Program-made: the position numbers and the translations under genes | The notes under the pieces: model-generated | Databases searched by the model: none | Told to the model about the DNA's origin: nothing | Seen by the model: the letters and a program-made list of their open reading frames with translations, nothing else | Shown: piece by piece, positions 12,487-24,163 of the stretch | Layout: the number at the start of each line of letters is the position of its first letter | How positions within the stretch are numbered: position 1 is the first letter of the stretch | Assembly: GCF_937616625.2 (NCBI RefSeq) | Contig: NC_065571.1 | Location: 13,084,501-13,148,500 of the forward strand | Source: Mercurialis annua | Lineage: Eukaryota; Streptophyta; Magnoliopsida; Malpighiales; Euphorbiaceae | Direction: 5' to 3' | Length of the DNA stretch: 64,000 nucleotides

Positions 12487-13392
12487 ATATCAAATTTGGA
12501 TAATTTGATCATGGAATTATTCAATTGGATTAGTTGTTTTCAAGCTTAAAGATGAGCCAAAAACATGAGTTAACCTAAAGGTAAAGGTATGGCTAGTGGC
12601 CAACTTTGAGGACGATTTCAGACATGAAGGAAATGTCGAAATGAAATTTGGTCTTAATGAAAGTTGTAGTCGGGATAGCAAAATATAAGAATACTGAATT
12701 TAATTTAGAGTTAAACGTTATTAAACGCTTGGTTCATCAACTTGAACAGCGGCCTATAAGACATGCAAGTGCAGTCTCAAAACTACCTCAAAGAGGCATT
12801 TTCAGTGCAAGTTTTCGACATCATCATGGATTATTTTTAACCTGATGTTCTAACAAAAGTTGGAGATAGCGTTACGGACTATAAGTTTATCAATTTTGAT
12901 TAACAGACGAGCTACTGGAAAGGAGTGATTTTAGGGTCAAAGTTGACCAGAAGAGCAATTTTGGATAAGTTTAAAATAACTTAAAATATTAAGTTATTTA
13001 ATTAAACTGTTTTAAATTAATCAAATAAGATTTTGATTAATAACTAAAGGTATTAAAAAGGACGTCTTAAGGTTGTATCAAGTATGATACAATACAAATA
13101 CGACATGCAGAGTAATGAGGAAAGAACGATGAACATGAGCATATTCAAACGAGACATTAGCAGATGGCGGGAATAAATTTCCAACGTATAATAAGTGAGA
13201 TCTGGTTATAACGCTAAATGTGTGTGAAGTAGTTACGTGAGAACGCAGGAGTTGTGCAATAGTTGAAGTGACAAGAATACACGCCACTGATGTGATAAGC
13301 GGGCGATATAAGGAGATGGTAAAATCTTTACCAGAATAAAATAATTAAGCTATAAAAAAATTCGAGGACGAATTTTTATAAGGGGGGGAGAA
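12487..13392 (+). other. internal region of the outer element, 3' part
   Basis: This resumes the outer element after the TSD atatc. No protein domain was recognised. It ends in the polypurine tract (aagggggggagaa, to 13392) preceded by ttcgaggacgaatttttat, the typical pre-LTR motif of plant chromoviruses. Confidence 0.7.
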
Positions 13393-16300
13393 TGTAATAC
13401 CCCGTATGTCTGACGTTGCCAAAGTAAGCAACGTGCCTAAATTTAAACAGTTAAAGCGGCCAGAAAAGGAATTATCGAAAAATAATTAAATAAAAGATGA
13501 CCCGAGTAGGTCGATATTGAGATTTTAATAAGAAAATCTCAATATTAAAATTCCATAAAGAAAATGGGATTATACTCAAAAAGGAAAATATGAAAAGATG
13601 GATAAAGTGCACTTAAACTCGAAAATTGGAAAATAAGGCTTTAATTCCCGGAAAATAGAAATTTAATATGTTATTGACGTGAATTAGTATTTATAAAAAT
13701 AATATTGATAAATTGATTATCGATAAGTATTAAAATGAGAATTGGACGAAAAAGTTGGAAAAAGTACATTTTAGCTCAAAATGGAATTTGAGCGTTTTTA
13801 GCCGAAAATTGCTAAAATAAACTATTGGAAATAGAAATATGAGATATTAAGGTGATATTATTTATTTGGATATGAATAATATAAAATTTATCGTGTTCGA
13901 ACGATTAAGCGATCGACGGACTAAATTGGACGAAAGAAAAGTTAGAAATTAGAGGTCGAGGAGGTGGCAAACTTAAGGACTAAAAGAGACTTTTGCCTCA
14001 CCTATTTAAGCCACTTGCATATGAGTTTAAACTCAGAAAACACCATATTCTCAGCCAAGAAATAGATCAAATTCGTCATCTTCATCAAGTCCATGGAAGA
14101 AAGTTTCAAAGTGTGATATCTTCTTCGTTTGAGGTCCGATTGAGGCGATTCTTGCGGCCACGGAACGGGGACGGAAAGCTCTACACATATACACCTATAA
14201 ATCAAGGTGAGGAGATCAGATTTTCATTAGGGTTTATGGATATAATTTCGGGTTTGATTGATTAATTAGGGGTTTTGTATAATTGATGTTCATAGGTTAT
14301 TGTGAGCTTGTGTTAAGGAGTTTGATGGTGATTCTTGGAGCTAGAACCATTTGGTTTGATGAACAATCAAGGTGAGCCTTCAAAACTGAAATTAGCTATG
14401 TTTGTTGATGAAGCTTGATGATGATTCGGTTTTGTATTCGGCAAAGATATATTATTCAAGTGTTGAGAATCATGTTGTTATGCTTGATTATTGATTGAAT
14501 TTTTAACATGACTATGGCCTTAAGATTTCAGCTATGATTAAGGTTAGGGGTATAAGAGTTAAAATGATAAGTACATGATTTGATTAAGAATCATTAGGGC
14601 TGAATTAGAGTTGAAATTGATTGAGTAACGTTGAATGGAAATTTAGATGGAAAATGATGGTAGTATTCGGCCTAGGTAAGAAATCAATGTTCAAATGAGT
14701 TTAAATTGATGATAATGGCATGAATAGAGGCTGAAGTAAATGGTATAATGTTGCGTATATAGACTTTTAATCGACCAAAACATTAAAGAGATAACTTGAG
14801 AATTTGACGATGTTGCTGGAATTTTTGCGCTGCAAAACAGCCATGTTTCAAGGGCAATATCTCAAGCTATATAGCTCCAAATTAAGTTCCGTTTGTTGGT
14901 ACGGAAACTTAAGGATGTCGTTTATAAATGTCTAAGTTTAAGTTTCTGCTAGTTTGGCCTCTAAATGGCTCAAATAATTCAGAACATTATGTTGCGTATA
15001 GCAGCTCTGAGATTTGGACAGCCCCAAGTTATTAACTTTAGAGCCAAATTCCGACACCTTCGGGTGCTAATCTCAGTCCGAGACCTAAATGAAAGTTATA
15101 GGCGGCGTTCTGAATTTTAAGAATGTCAATTTTGTTTTGGGGTCGGACTGTTTTAAGTAAACGGTTTCAATAGCCGAAGTTGGCTAGAAACCTAGTTTTA
15201 GATTAATTAATTATAGTTAGATTGTAATTAATTCGAGTTACTATCGAATTTGTGTAGACTTGACGAGGCGACTACAAATGGAACCCGGAATTTACAGAAC
15301 GCGACATCGCTTAGCTAGTATCAGAGATTATGGATAGCAATCAGTGAGTATATTTTACTCACTCTTATTATCGTATTAAAAATTATTTTATATATACTAT
15401 ATATTATTATTATTATTAAATGCATCGCATTAGTTATTTGAGTTGAATTGTTTGATTTGGATTGTTGGTATATGATTGAATTATATTCAATTTGTTTGTT
15501 TATGGAGTGAACTACATTGTATTGGATTGACTTGTTTGATATATGAATTGTATTACTTTACTTATGACTTGTCAATTATTTGCCAATGTGAGTTTGTATA
15601 TGATCCGAAGAAACGAGCTACCTATTGGGCGTCAATAGGCCGTGTGATCACCGGTGTTTATGAAAGTCTAGATATTCGTACATAGATACGTTGATATGAG
15701 CTCATTAAATGTTGATCATATTTATGATTATGAAATTGAATATGTTTGGGTATCGGAAAGGAGGATTATAATTGTGACAGATACGAGGTAACTCGGTCGA
15801 ACTATCTCGGGACCCGTATCTGGTGGGTAACTCGGTCGAACTATCTCGGGACCCACAATTTGGGATTAAATAGTGGCATGATGTAACTCGGTTGAACTAT
15901 CTCGGGACTATGCCACGTGGTAGCGGGTAACTCGGTCGAACTATCTCGGGACCCGGCCACTCTGACGATATGATTCGAATATGATTCGGATTAGGAGAGG
16001 TTAAGGAGTTTAAGATTAAGGTTTCGATCGGATCAAATACTTGTCTTAAGTGAATTGTTTGCAATTGTTGTGATTGTATATGTTGGAATGGTTTGAAAAT
16101 GTGATTGTATGTATATGTTTTAAAAAATATTTTAAGTGCGATGCTTATTTTGATAATATGGTAAGTAAAGTATAACTCACTCAGCTTAATAGCTGACCCC
16201 CAAATAGTGTGTTTTTCAGGTGCCTAGATTCTAGACGTGGCTAGAAGTCCGTCTTTGACCGGAAGTCCCTTTGGCTATGTACAATCCCGACTTCCGTAGA

Positions 16301-16679
16301 TGCTGCAGTAGTATGATGTCTGACCAGTGTCGTGGCCTATTACAGCAGTGAAATTTTATATGGTTTATAGTTAATGTCTGTTGTGTATATGAGGTCTGGC
16401 TACAATAGTTATCACGGAGGTAAATTCCCGTGATGTAATTTTGACATAGTGGTTTATGCCGGGTTAATACGTTCATGATACGGAAACGATAAGTCCGAGC
16501 ACGTTGTATGGTTTTACCACTGTATATAAATGTATCTTTGTTTAAATGTTGTGTTTGTAAAGTCATTGTATGATTGTTTATTGCGAAAAAGTCTTAGAAT
16601 TTCAGGCTTACTACGGGTTTCGGAACTATAATTCCCATTCCCTAGCGCCGGTCGCGGCCCTCGATTTTGGGTCGTGACA
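13393..16679 (+). repeat. 3' LTR of the outer element, 3287 bp
   Basis: It begins tgtaataccccgta and ends gggtcgtgaca. A TATA-like ctatttaag at about 14000 could be the LTR promoter. A four-unit minisatellite lies at 15787-15956. Small open frames (13993-14265, 15476-15685, 16231-16699) are not supported as genes. Confidence 0.92.
15787..15956 (+). repeat. LTR minisatellite, four units of ggtaactcggtcgaactatc
   Basis: Four units of about 29 bp (ggtaactcggtcgaactatc then tcgggaccc) start near 15787, 15826, 15882 and 15926 with short spacers. It corresponds in position and motif to the array at 6565-6684 in the related solo LTR. Confidence 0.88.
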
Positions 16680-17008
16680 TAGAGATCCTTATTCGACATT
16701 ATGGAGACTTCTGTAGTTCATCATAGTGTGGAAAATTTGGAAGTGCAGGAATGAGAGGATTTTCCAGGACGAGGACAAGAATATAGATTCGGTTATCTTT
16801 CATTGCTTTTCTTATTCTGTTTTTCTTTTTTAAAACATGCAATAGAAATTTTGCGTATTCGGGTTTGAATTCTTTCGAAATTCCGCTTTGTATTTTATTC
16901 TCAGGTCTGTGACGTTTCTTGCCTTTTCCCTGAGTCGTAGCCTTTAGTGCGCCGCCTTGAGCGTGCCACTTTTTATACGAAAATTTAGAATTAGGCTTTA
17001 CCACTTCT
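16680..17008 (-). other. unassigned sequence beside the LTR with a 101-codon open frame
   Basis: A minus-strand frame at 16699-17004 is Lys/Arg-rich (GKGKKRHRPENK, then HVLKKKNRIRKAMKDNR). I do not recognise it. It could be a gene or transposon remnant. No introns, start context or family support can be shown. Confidence 0.2.
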
Positions 17009-18042
17009 TATGCTTTATATACATATTATTCATAAAAAAACAAAAGATATATTCTAAATTAGTTTTATAGTATTTATGAAATTAAGGTATATTCTGTGAA
17101 CTTCATTCTTATAAATATAGATTGTCTGTTTGACTATTACTAATTAGTTATTGCTTAATTAAAATGGTACTTTTATATTTGATAATTAGTTATATAATTA
17201 ATCACTAAAAATTATTATAATTAGAGTCTTAATTAAAATAAATTTGTATATAGTAAAATTTACTTTGGCGAAGCAATACTAATTTCGTACGGAAGAAACA
17301 GCTAAAATTTCCCAAATTATTAGAATATCAAACTTTTTGTTTGACTAAACTAGATAAAATTAAAATTGCCCAAGAGAAGCAATGCTAATTTAATATGGAA
17401 AAAATAGCTAAACATTTTCAAATTAATATTTAATTTGACTAAACTGGCTACAAAATTTAAATTGTACCAAACTTTGTTAGTTAATGAAATATAAATATAT
17501 TTGTGTTAATATTTCTACTGTTGTTTCTAATAACTATTTGATAATAATTATTTTATCTAAATATTAGCTAACTTAAACTATTTTTACTATAATTAAAATA
17601 CTTATCTATTTATAGTAATGTCTACCATATGTAACTTATAAAAAATTTACGATTTTGATAATTTTACACATTCTTCAGTTTAGTTTTATTTTAAAATTAA
17701 TAATTTATAAATATTACTCCTAATCCTTATCAGCAACTACTTGAGTATGAAAATACCAATATATAAATATTTACATAGACTAAAAAATATATGGATATCA
17801 ACATAGACTAAACAAAAATACTACAAAATGTTGAATAACATTATAATACCTAAAATATTCAAATACCTTTATAATACAAAATTTACATTTAATAACTTTG
17901 CATTCAATTTGATTATTCGGTTCATTCAAAACTTTTCAATATTAATTAATTTGATTTTTTTTTAATTTTTTATTAAGATAACAATACATAAATTGACGAG
18001 TCACGTTACGTGCCACGTGTGTAGCACGTAAAGCGAGACTAG
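17009..18042. mobile_element. AT-rich sequence ending in a Helitron-type 3' terminus (5' end undetermined)
   Basis: At 18009-18028 the sequence cgtgc-cacgtgtgta-gcacg can fold into a GC-rich hairpin. Ten bases later comes CTAG (18039-18042) followed by T. Hairpin, about 10 nt, CTAG, then T is the Helitron 3' signature. No coding sequence is visible, so it would be non-autonomous. I could not identify the matching 5' TC end, so the left border given is only a placeholder. The sequence upstream is more than 75% AT by eye. Confidence 0.45.
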
Positions 18043-18862
18043 TAACAATAAAAACTGTAACTAGATAATCAAAAAATGGAATAGTAATTACTTAAGATTA
18101 ATCCATTTTTCTGCTCAACCAACATGACAATGGCAAATTCAAAGATAAAATACATAGATGCTTCTTTTCAAAAAAGTAACACAGGTCTCTTTTAAATTTG
18201 TTGCCTACCACTTTTTCCCCATAGAAGAACAGATATTGAAAACACAAAGACAGCAACCCAAAATTAGAAAATCACAACGTAATTCGATCTGAGGTTTTAG
18301 ATCTTGAAAGGATTATCTGTGAAATCTATTTTCCACCCGATCTTCAGAGGATTCACCGCTTATACACACAATAATAACTCTCGATTCCTCCACCTTCCTT
18401 TGTGGCTCCATCGTTGCTATATTTTCCGTCGCTGCTGTAATTTCCGTCGCCTGACACGCTTTCTGCCCGAAAAACAGAGTAACGGCGGCACAGAGTAAAG
18501 ACGGAATGAAAGAACGAATGAATGACGAGAATGATGTGACCGCGATGAGAGAAAACATTGATGATTTGAAGAAAAAGAAGGAAGAAGAAAGGAGGAATGG
18601 TCATTGTAACGAAGGACAAAATTATCCTATTTTAATAATGAATCTCCGTGATTTTGGTTTTTAGATAGTTATGAAAACTTAATTTTTTTATTGAGAGAAT
18701 TCTGCATATTTTCAGTTGGTGATGTATTTATGAAAGTAAATGGACTATTTGGGTGATTTATGTGCTTAACCCTTTCTTTCATTCATGCTCATTTATTGTT
18801 TACATTAGAAAGCTAAAAACGCAAATTATTACAATTTTTACCTACTTCATCTAATCCATACA
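18043..18862. other. intergenic, small open frames only
   Basis: Overlapping frames of 64-88 codons on both strands at 18304-18619 show no recognisable domain. They are not accompanied by credible splice or start contexts. Nothing else is supported here. Confidence 0.4.
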
Positions 18863-20351
18863 TGTCATGACTCAAAATATTGAGCCGCAACCGGCGTTAG
18901 GGAACGAGAGTGGTAGCTCCGGAACCCGTAGCAAGCCTCAAACCACTATTAATTTTTCGCAAATAATAAACAAATACATTAAACAATTAACATTAAACAA
19001 CGGAAGCAACACATTTATATATATCATATAATCATATATGTACACTAACTGTTTCAAAACCTCGCGGGCTCTATTTACCGTACCCTGTACGAACTGGCCT
19101 CGCGGTACTATATACATCAGTTAGTGTCTCAAAACATCTCACCGGCATCTGGGGCCGTGGATCATATATCAAACACGTAGCCTATCAAAAAAGCATATAA
19201 ATAATGACAGCAGTTGATATATATACAATCAAAATGAACTGCTGTCTAAGCTACTATTCTGTCGACACAGGACCACTACTGCAGCATTCACAGAAGTCAG
19301 AAACTATACATACACAGCTGACTTTTGGACTTCAAAAATTTGGCCTCTAGCTAGGTCAACAAACTAAGCACCTGAAAGACATCAAAGGTGAGGGGTCAGT
19401 ATTTGGAAAAATACTGAGTGAGTTGACATTTACTAACAATATTAATATAGAAACATAGCATCGCATCTCAAGAAAACGATAATATAAAACATATAAACAT
19501 GTATTTGATCCGTACGAAACTAATATCCTAGCATGCGACACATTTCTCGAATAATCATATATCATTAAACCCAATCGTCAATCTCAAGCTGTGAGTTCAA
19601 CTCACTAGTGGCCCAGCCACTAGATACGGGGACTCCGGACTACACCGTAGCCGAGTACTCACTCGTATCAACTCATATACCCAATCGTAAATTTCATAAT
19701 CATCATCAGCTCCCAGCTGTGTCAAGTCATTTCTCAAATGCAAACATACTAGACTGACTCGATACTGGTGATCACACAGCCTATTGACACTCAATATGTA
19801 GCTAGTTTCTTCGGATCGCATACTAGTTCTCGTAAATAAACTTAATAGAAACATGTAACATTAAATCAAATCATATAACATGCGATGCGTAAAAACAGTA
19901 TACATATTTATATAAAATAACTTTATATATATATAATACACGAAAGTAAAATGCAACTCACAGTGACCGCTATCCAAGTAAGGATGTGGTTGATCTGATA
20001 GTACACTCTCGTTAGTCCGCATCTAGTGACCCCACTATTCGCTGACACGTCTGACAAATTGTTTAATGATTAGACGTGCACCTTATACTTTAATATGTAT
20101 AATACTTTTAAGTTCTAGGGTTTAGTTTTATTTTTTAACATTATTTATAATCTCGATATTCCTTAATCATAATTACGATATCTCGAACTCTGTTTCTCGT
20201 ATTCGAGAAACGTATAATATCTTTGACATTTTTCGTTAGCGTAGCTCACGTAAAACGTCGAGCTAAAACTTTACTTTTTAATTTATCGGGGTCCTTAATC
20301 GTTTTTAGGATCTAATATTGAAATATCGAAATTCCATTTCTTTAAGACTAA

Positions 20352-20423
20352 AAGTCCATTTTAGTCCCTCGAGCAAAAAGTCCATTTTAATCCCTCGGGC
20401 AAAAAGTCCATTTTAGTCCCTCG
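20352..20423. repeat. short tandem repeat, three units of about 26 bp (aaaagtccattttagtccct)
   Basis: Three near-identical units around aaaagtccattttagtccct followed by cg(a/g/t)g lie directly before the palindromic array. Confidence 0.85.
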
Positions 20424-20450
20424 TGGACACACTGCGCGCCCGCACAGGGT

Positions 20451-20595
20451 GGTGTGCGTTCGCACACCGTGGGTGTGCGTCTGCACACCTTCACTGGTGT
20501 GCGTCCGCACACCGTGGGTGTGCGTCTGCACACCTTCACTGGTGTGCGTCCGCACACCGCTGGTGTGCGATCGCATACCATGTGCGATTCGCACG
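20451..20595. repeat. 45-bp palindromic minisatellite, GC/CpG-rich
   Basis: Units start at 20451, 20496 and 20541, exactly 45 bp apart. Each holds the near-palindrome ggtgtgcgtccgcacacc, then gtg, then a second ggtgtgcgtctgcacacc, then ttcact. A decayed tail (gtgtgcgatcgcatacc, gtgcgattcgcac) follows. It is a GC-rich island in an AT-rich LTR. Confidence 0.93.
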
Positions 20596-21426
20596 CAGTC
20601 CCGGAAACGTCGTTTCCGGGCTTCCCGTCGTGCTATCATTCGCCATACACACTAAACACTTCATTTCCGATAAAATCCGTATTTTGCTTTCTCCAAAAAC
20701 GCTAAAACCGAGCTTAAATCAATAAATTTCTATTTTATACCAAAACCATCATTTAATTCGAATTTTCCACCAAATACCAAAATATTTACCTCAAAACGAA
20801 GCTTAGGATCGATAGAGGATTCGATTCTGAAGAAATCGCCGCAAAAATCACTCGATTCGGACGTCGAACGGCGAAACGGCGGCGAAACGTAATCGATCGG
20901 CGTTATTTCCTTCACTTTCTCGATTGTTCTCTGTTCTTCTTCTTTGAATTTGAGTTTCTTATATTAAATAGCTAAAGGCTTACTTTGATCCTTATTCTTT
21001 TTGTTCCTTATCATTTATCCTTTAAACTTTTCTTTCCTACGATTTAATCCATAACTAAATCGTTAAACTCTTTTATTATAACTTATACGGATTATTTATA
21101 TCCGATAAATAATACAAAATTCGATATTAACACTTTCCCGTCAAAATCCAATATTTTTATTTTCGACACAAAGTGGCTAAATTACCACTTTGGTCCCTAT
21201 ACCTTATTTTAGACTTTTCTTGACATTTTTCCTTTTAATTCCAATTCTAACTTTAGAATTGAAATATAATCTTAATTTCTTCATAATAAATTTCCCGAAA
21301 CCGACCTACTTAAAATTTATTTACTGTACTTTTATAAGAAATTCTTCTGATATTGCCACTCTGGCGAATCAAAACTGGACACGTGGTCCAATTAGCTAAT
21401 TAAATATTTTGGGGTATTACAATACA

Positions 21427-22675
21427 TGTGTCCCTTTAATTAGAAAAAAAGTGACAGATCAACACATAACCCAAATTGGGTTTCACCATTCAGATAAACA
21501 AACAAACCCTTAACAATCTCTCATCTTCTTCTTCCATGAATTCAATAGTCCAACACTCACCACCGCCACAACAACGGACTTCAGCAATGAATGAATGCCA
21601 CCTCAGCACCGTGCATGAATTTGAGAAAAAGTGGTAGTTCATGCATGAAAATGAGAAAATTTAAACTACGTGATTAAAATGAGAAAACATGTAGAGTTGA
21701 TGATTTTTTTTGACATTAATCCTATTATATTTAAATTTTTATATAATTTGGCTCCCCTTTAAATTTATTTATGGCTTTGTCCTGTTTGTGATTAAATTGA
21801 AAAAACAAATATAGTTTATGAATTTAATTAACATTACCCTTTTATAATTTAATAATTTATTTGAAAAGAAAATTTTATGATTAAAATATTACTATAGCAT
21901 CTTTCTAATGTTTCGGTTTTTCGTTACGGGAATTTACTTAAGATCCAGAACCATACTAATTGATAAATTTTCGGTCCGGTTTGGTTCGAAAAAATCAATG
22001 GTCATCAGATAGTTTTCAGTTTTGCATACTTTCAGTACGGTTTTCAATTCGGGTACGGAGACCTCCAAGATCCGTGCACGACCCTAGTAATAAACTGTAA
22101 CATTAATAAACAAAATGAAAATATTTTTATTCGAAAGATGAGGACGTATTAATTCTGCATATATATAGCTTTCAATAAAGGTAACAGGTATTGTTTCAAA
22201 AATAAATAAATAAAAATAAAGGTAGCAGGTATGAACCATTATAGTATACATTAAACCTAAGAAACAAACGACATAAAACTTAAACGACAGGGGTTGAAGA
22301 AATGAAACATCCAAGTGATAATTATGAATGGGCTGAATAATGAAACAATAAAAAGTGATAATTATGAAATCAAATCAATCAGTTAAGATATATATAGGCC
22401 ATAAACTGTATTCATAAGTAATTATAACTATAACACGTGCAGATATATGGAAAATGAGTAAATGAGCAATACAAATTCAACATCTGCATTTCAAGTTTGA
22501 CCATTGTAACTTTTTTTTCCTTCTAACTGAAATATATCCTTAGGGTTAATAAATAAATATTAATTATTATAAAAAGAATAATAAGGACAAAATTTTAGTA
22601 ATAAGACAAAGATACAGAAGATTCACGAGAATGAAAACCTATCAGTTAAGTATTGTTAATCTTTTGTTGCTTTCT
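21427..22675. other. intergenic, no gene seen
   Basis: AT-rich sequence. Around 21900-22080 there is a cggtttttcgttacgg / ggtccggtttggttcg block of the type found in hAT-like MITE debris. No terminal repeats could be paired and no coding region is supported. Confidence 0.4.
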
Positions 22676-22676
22676 T

Positions 22677-23146
22677 CTACTATATAAACCTAAGTTTTTT
22701 TATATAAAACGTCTGCTTCTTCCATGCTACACATATTACGCTCTGAAAAAGAAATGCTTACTAACAAGTTTTCTTTTAAGAAATAATAATATTATTACCT
22801 TAGCATAAATAATATTATAAGTATACCGCTGCTGTACGTGATCGATCCGACTTGCGGTTTAACAGTAGAGTGAAGATAATATTTGCCGAATTTTGAATTC
22901 TCAGAGCTAACGAAAGGACTAAAAGGATTAAGGTAAATATTTATTATTTATATTGTTTATAATTTGTTGTATGATTGTTTTTCTTTCCTTATGTGTTATT
23001 TGTGGGGCTTTAACTATTGCAGAATAAGTTTTTTTATCTTTTTTATTGTTGACAATTTAAATCAAAATTCATTCAAACTAATTTGAAATTAATTTATCTG
23101 TATATCATTTTGTTATCTATAAATTTATTTATATATATATATATGT

Positions 23147-23179
<33 letters not shown>

Positions 23180-23704
23180 GTACAATTGTTACGATTTATA
23201 TAGAATGAAAAAAAAAGGGAACTCCAAAAATAGAAACGGAATACAAACTTTATATAAAAAAAATATAGGGAGAGAATTTTGAAATTTCATTTATATAAAT
23301 AAAGTGAATTAATTTATTTAAAAATCACATTTATTATTTTTTTGATATAGTGAAAATAAAATTTTTCATATATTATATTACTTAAAATATATTTTGCAAA
23401 AATAATAAAAATAAGAGTATTTAAAAAAAATGTTAATTCTATTTTGAATTTGAAATTTATTAATAGAATGTTAAAAAATATTTCATATATATTCATAATA
23501 ATTTAATAAATAATATAAATGTTACATAAAAAAACCAAAATAAAATACATTTAAATTAATTTCAATTTATTTAATAGTTTTGATATAATTGAAATCATTT
23601 TATATATGTGCATTCTGTTTTTTTTTTTTCTAAATTTTAAATTGTAGACAATAAATTGTTAAGTAGAAAATTAATTTATTTATTTTAAATGTATTTAGGT
23701 AAAG
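22677..23704 (+). other. Helitron 5' non-coding region
   Basis: Very AT-rich, with a (TA)n tract at about 23128-23174. It contains no supported coding sequence and may act as leader or promoter for the Helitron genes. Confidence 0.5.
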
Positions 23705-24163
23705 ATGGTTTTAATGATAAGAACTCCTCGCCGCATACATACACCTGAACAGCGAGCTCGAGTTAAATCCATAATGAGAATGTTAAATAATATGCACATG
23801 TCGATTAATGATGATTTTAATCAGCATATTATTATAGTTAATAATCAGATACAAGAAATTATCTTTGCAGGAAATGTTATGGATGAAGAGAGTAGATGTC
23901 GTTTTTTGCGTAAAACTTTGCTAAAATCTGATCAAATGCTTTTTGATTTTATAAAAAGAAATGAAAGTTTAGATATTAATTATGCGTCAGTTGTTGAGAA
24001 ATTAGTACAAGAGCGTAAAAGACGTGATATAGTTATGGCAGATTATTGGCATAATCATATGATGCGTTCGCCCAATATTTTAAATATTTCATACAAGCGG
24101 TCAAGAAACATACCTTTACTATTACAAGAATCGATCCCTCGATGTATGCGAAGGCTTTCGTGA
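23705..24163 (+). CDS. unassigned ORF inside the Helitron, 152 codons
   Basis: I do not recognise the product. It begins immediately after a polypyrimidine/AG-like stretch (tatttaggtaaag, then ATG), so an upstream exon is possible. The N-terminus is basic (TPRRIHTPEQRARVKS), the middle is helix-prone with alternating charge, and the C-terminus is rich in Arg/Ser. No cysteine knuckle or catalytic motif is evident. Codon use resembles the downstream Rep gene (A/T-ending codons). An Arg-rich 'TP.R/Q.RR' start is reminiscent of the N-terminal extensions of plant Helitron proteins. It could therefore be a detached N-terminal exon of the Rep gene, but a donor in the right phase to the exon at 25060 was not found. 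Otherwise it is a separate accessory gene. Confidence 0.45.
   Translation: MVLMIRTPRRIHTPEQRARVKSIMRMLNNMHMSINDDFNQHIIIVNNQIQEIIFAGNVMDEESRCRFLRKTLLKSDQMLFDFIKRNESLDINYASVVEKLVQERKRRDIVMADYWHNHMMRSPNILNISYKRSRNIPLLLQESIPRCMRRLS

Larger units (their letters stand above)
1..16679 (+). mobile_element. LTR retrotransposon (Ty3/gypsy, Tekay/Del-like, gutted), host of nested insertions
   Basis: The first 323 bases are nearly identical to 16357-16679 (one change seen in the first 60 bases), so they are the 3' end of the 5' LTR and the 3' end of the 3' LTR of one element. The 3' LTR starts at 13393 (tgtaataccccgta) and ends at 16679 (gggtcgtgaca), giving 3287 bp. A tRNA-iMet primer site (tggtatcagagc) lies at 328-339 and a polypurine tract (aagggggggagaa) ends at 13392. 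After removing the nested insertion the internal region is only about 4.4 kb. It shows no pol domains, only a short RGRG-rich gag-tail-like stretch near 1110-1210. The near-identity of the LTRs implies a young insertion. Long LTRs, iMet primer site and the 'ttcgaggacgaa' motif before the polypurine tract suggest a Tekay/Del chromovirus derivative mobilised in trans. The upstream TSD is outside the window. Confidence 0.85.
18863..21421 (-). mobile_element. solo LTR, gypsy, minus strand, TSD ataca
   Basis: Read on the minus strand it begins tgtaatacccc (at 21421) and ends gagtcatgaca (at 18863), matching the termini of the LTRs at 4378-7271 and 13393-16679. The 5-bp duplication ataca flanks it at 18858-18862 and 21422-21426. 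It is 2559 bp with no interior, hence a solo LTR. It contains the tandem blocks at 20352-20423 and 20451-20595. ORFs within it are not genes. Confidence 0.88.

Noticed and set aside
15476..16699. Small frames in the 3' LTR
   Set aside because: They lie within LTR sequence. Those in the last 323 bp recur at the window start for that reason only.
20361..20725. Five overlapping frames rich in RTH/TPTV repeats
   Set aside because: They are translations of the 45-bp tandem repeat in all frames. There is no start context or conservation evidence.
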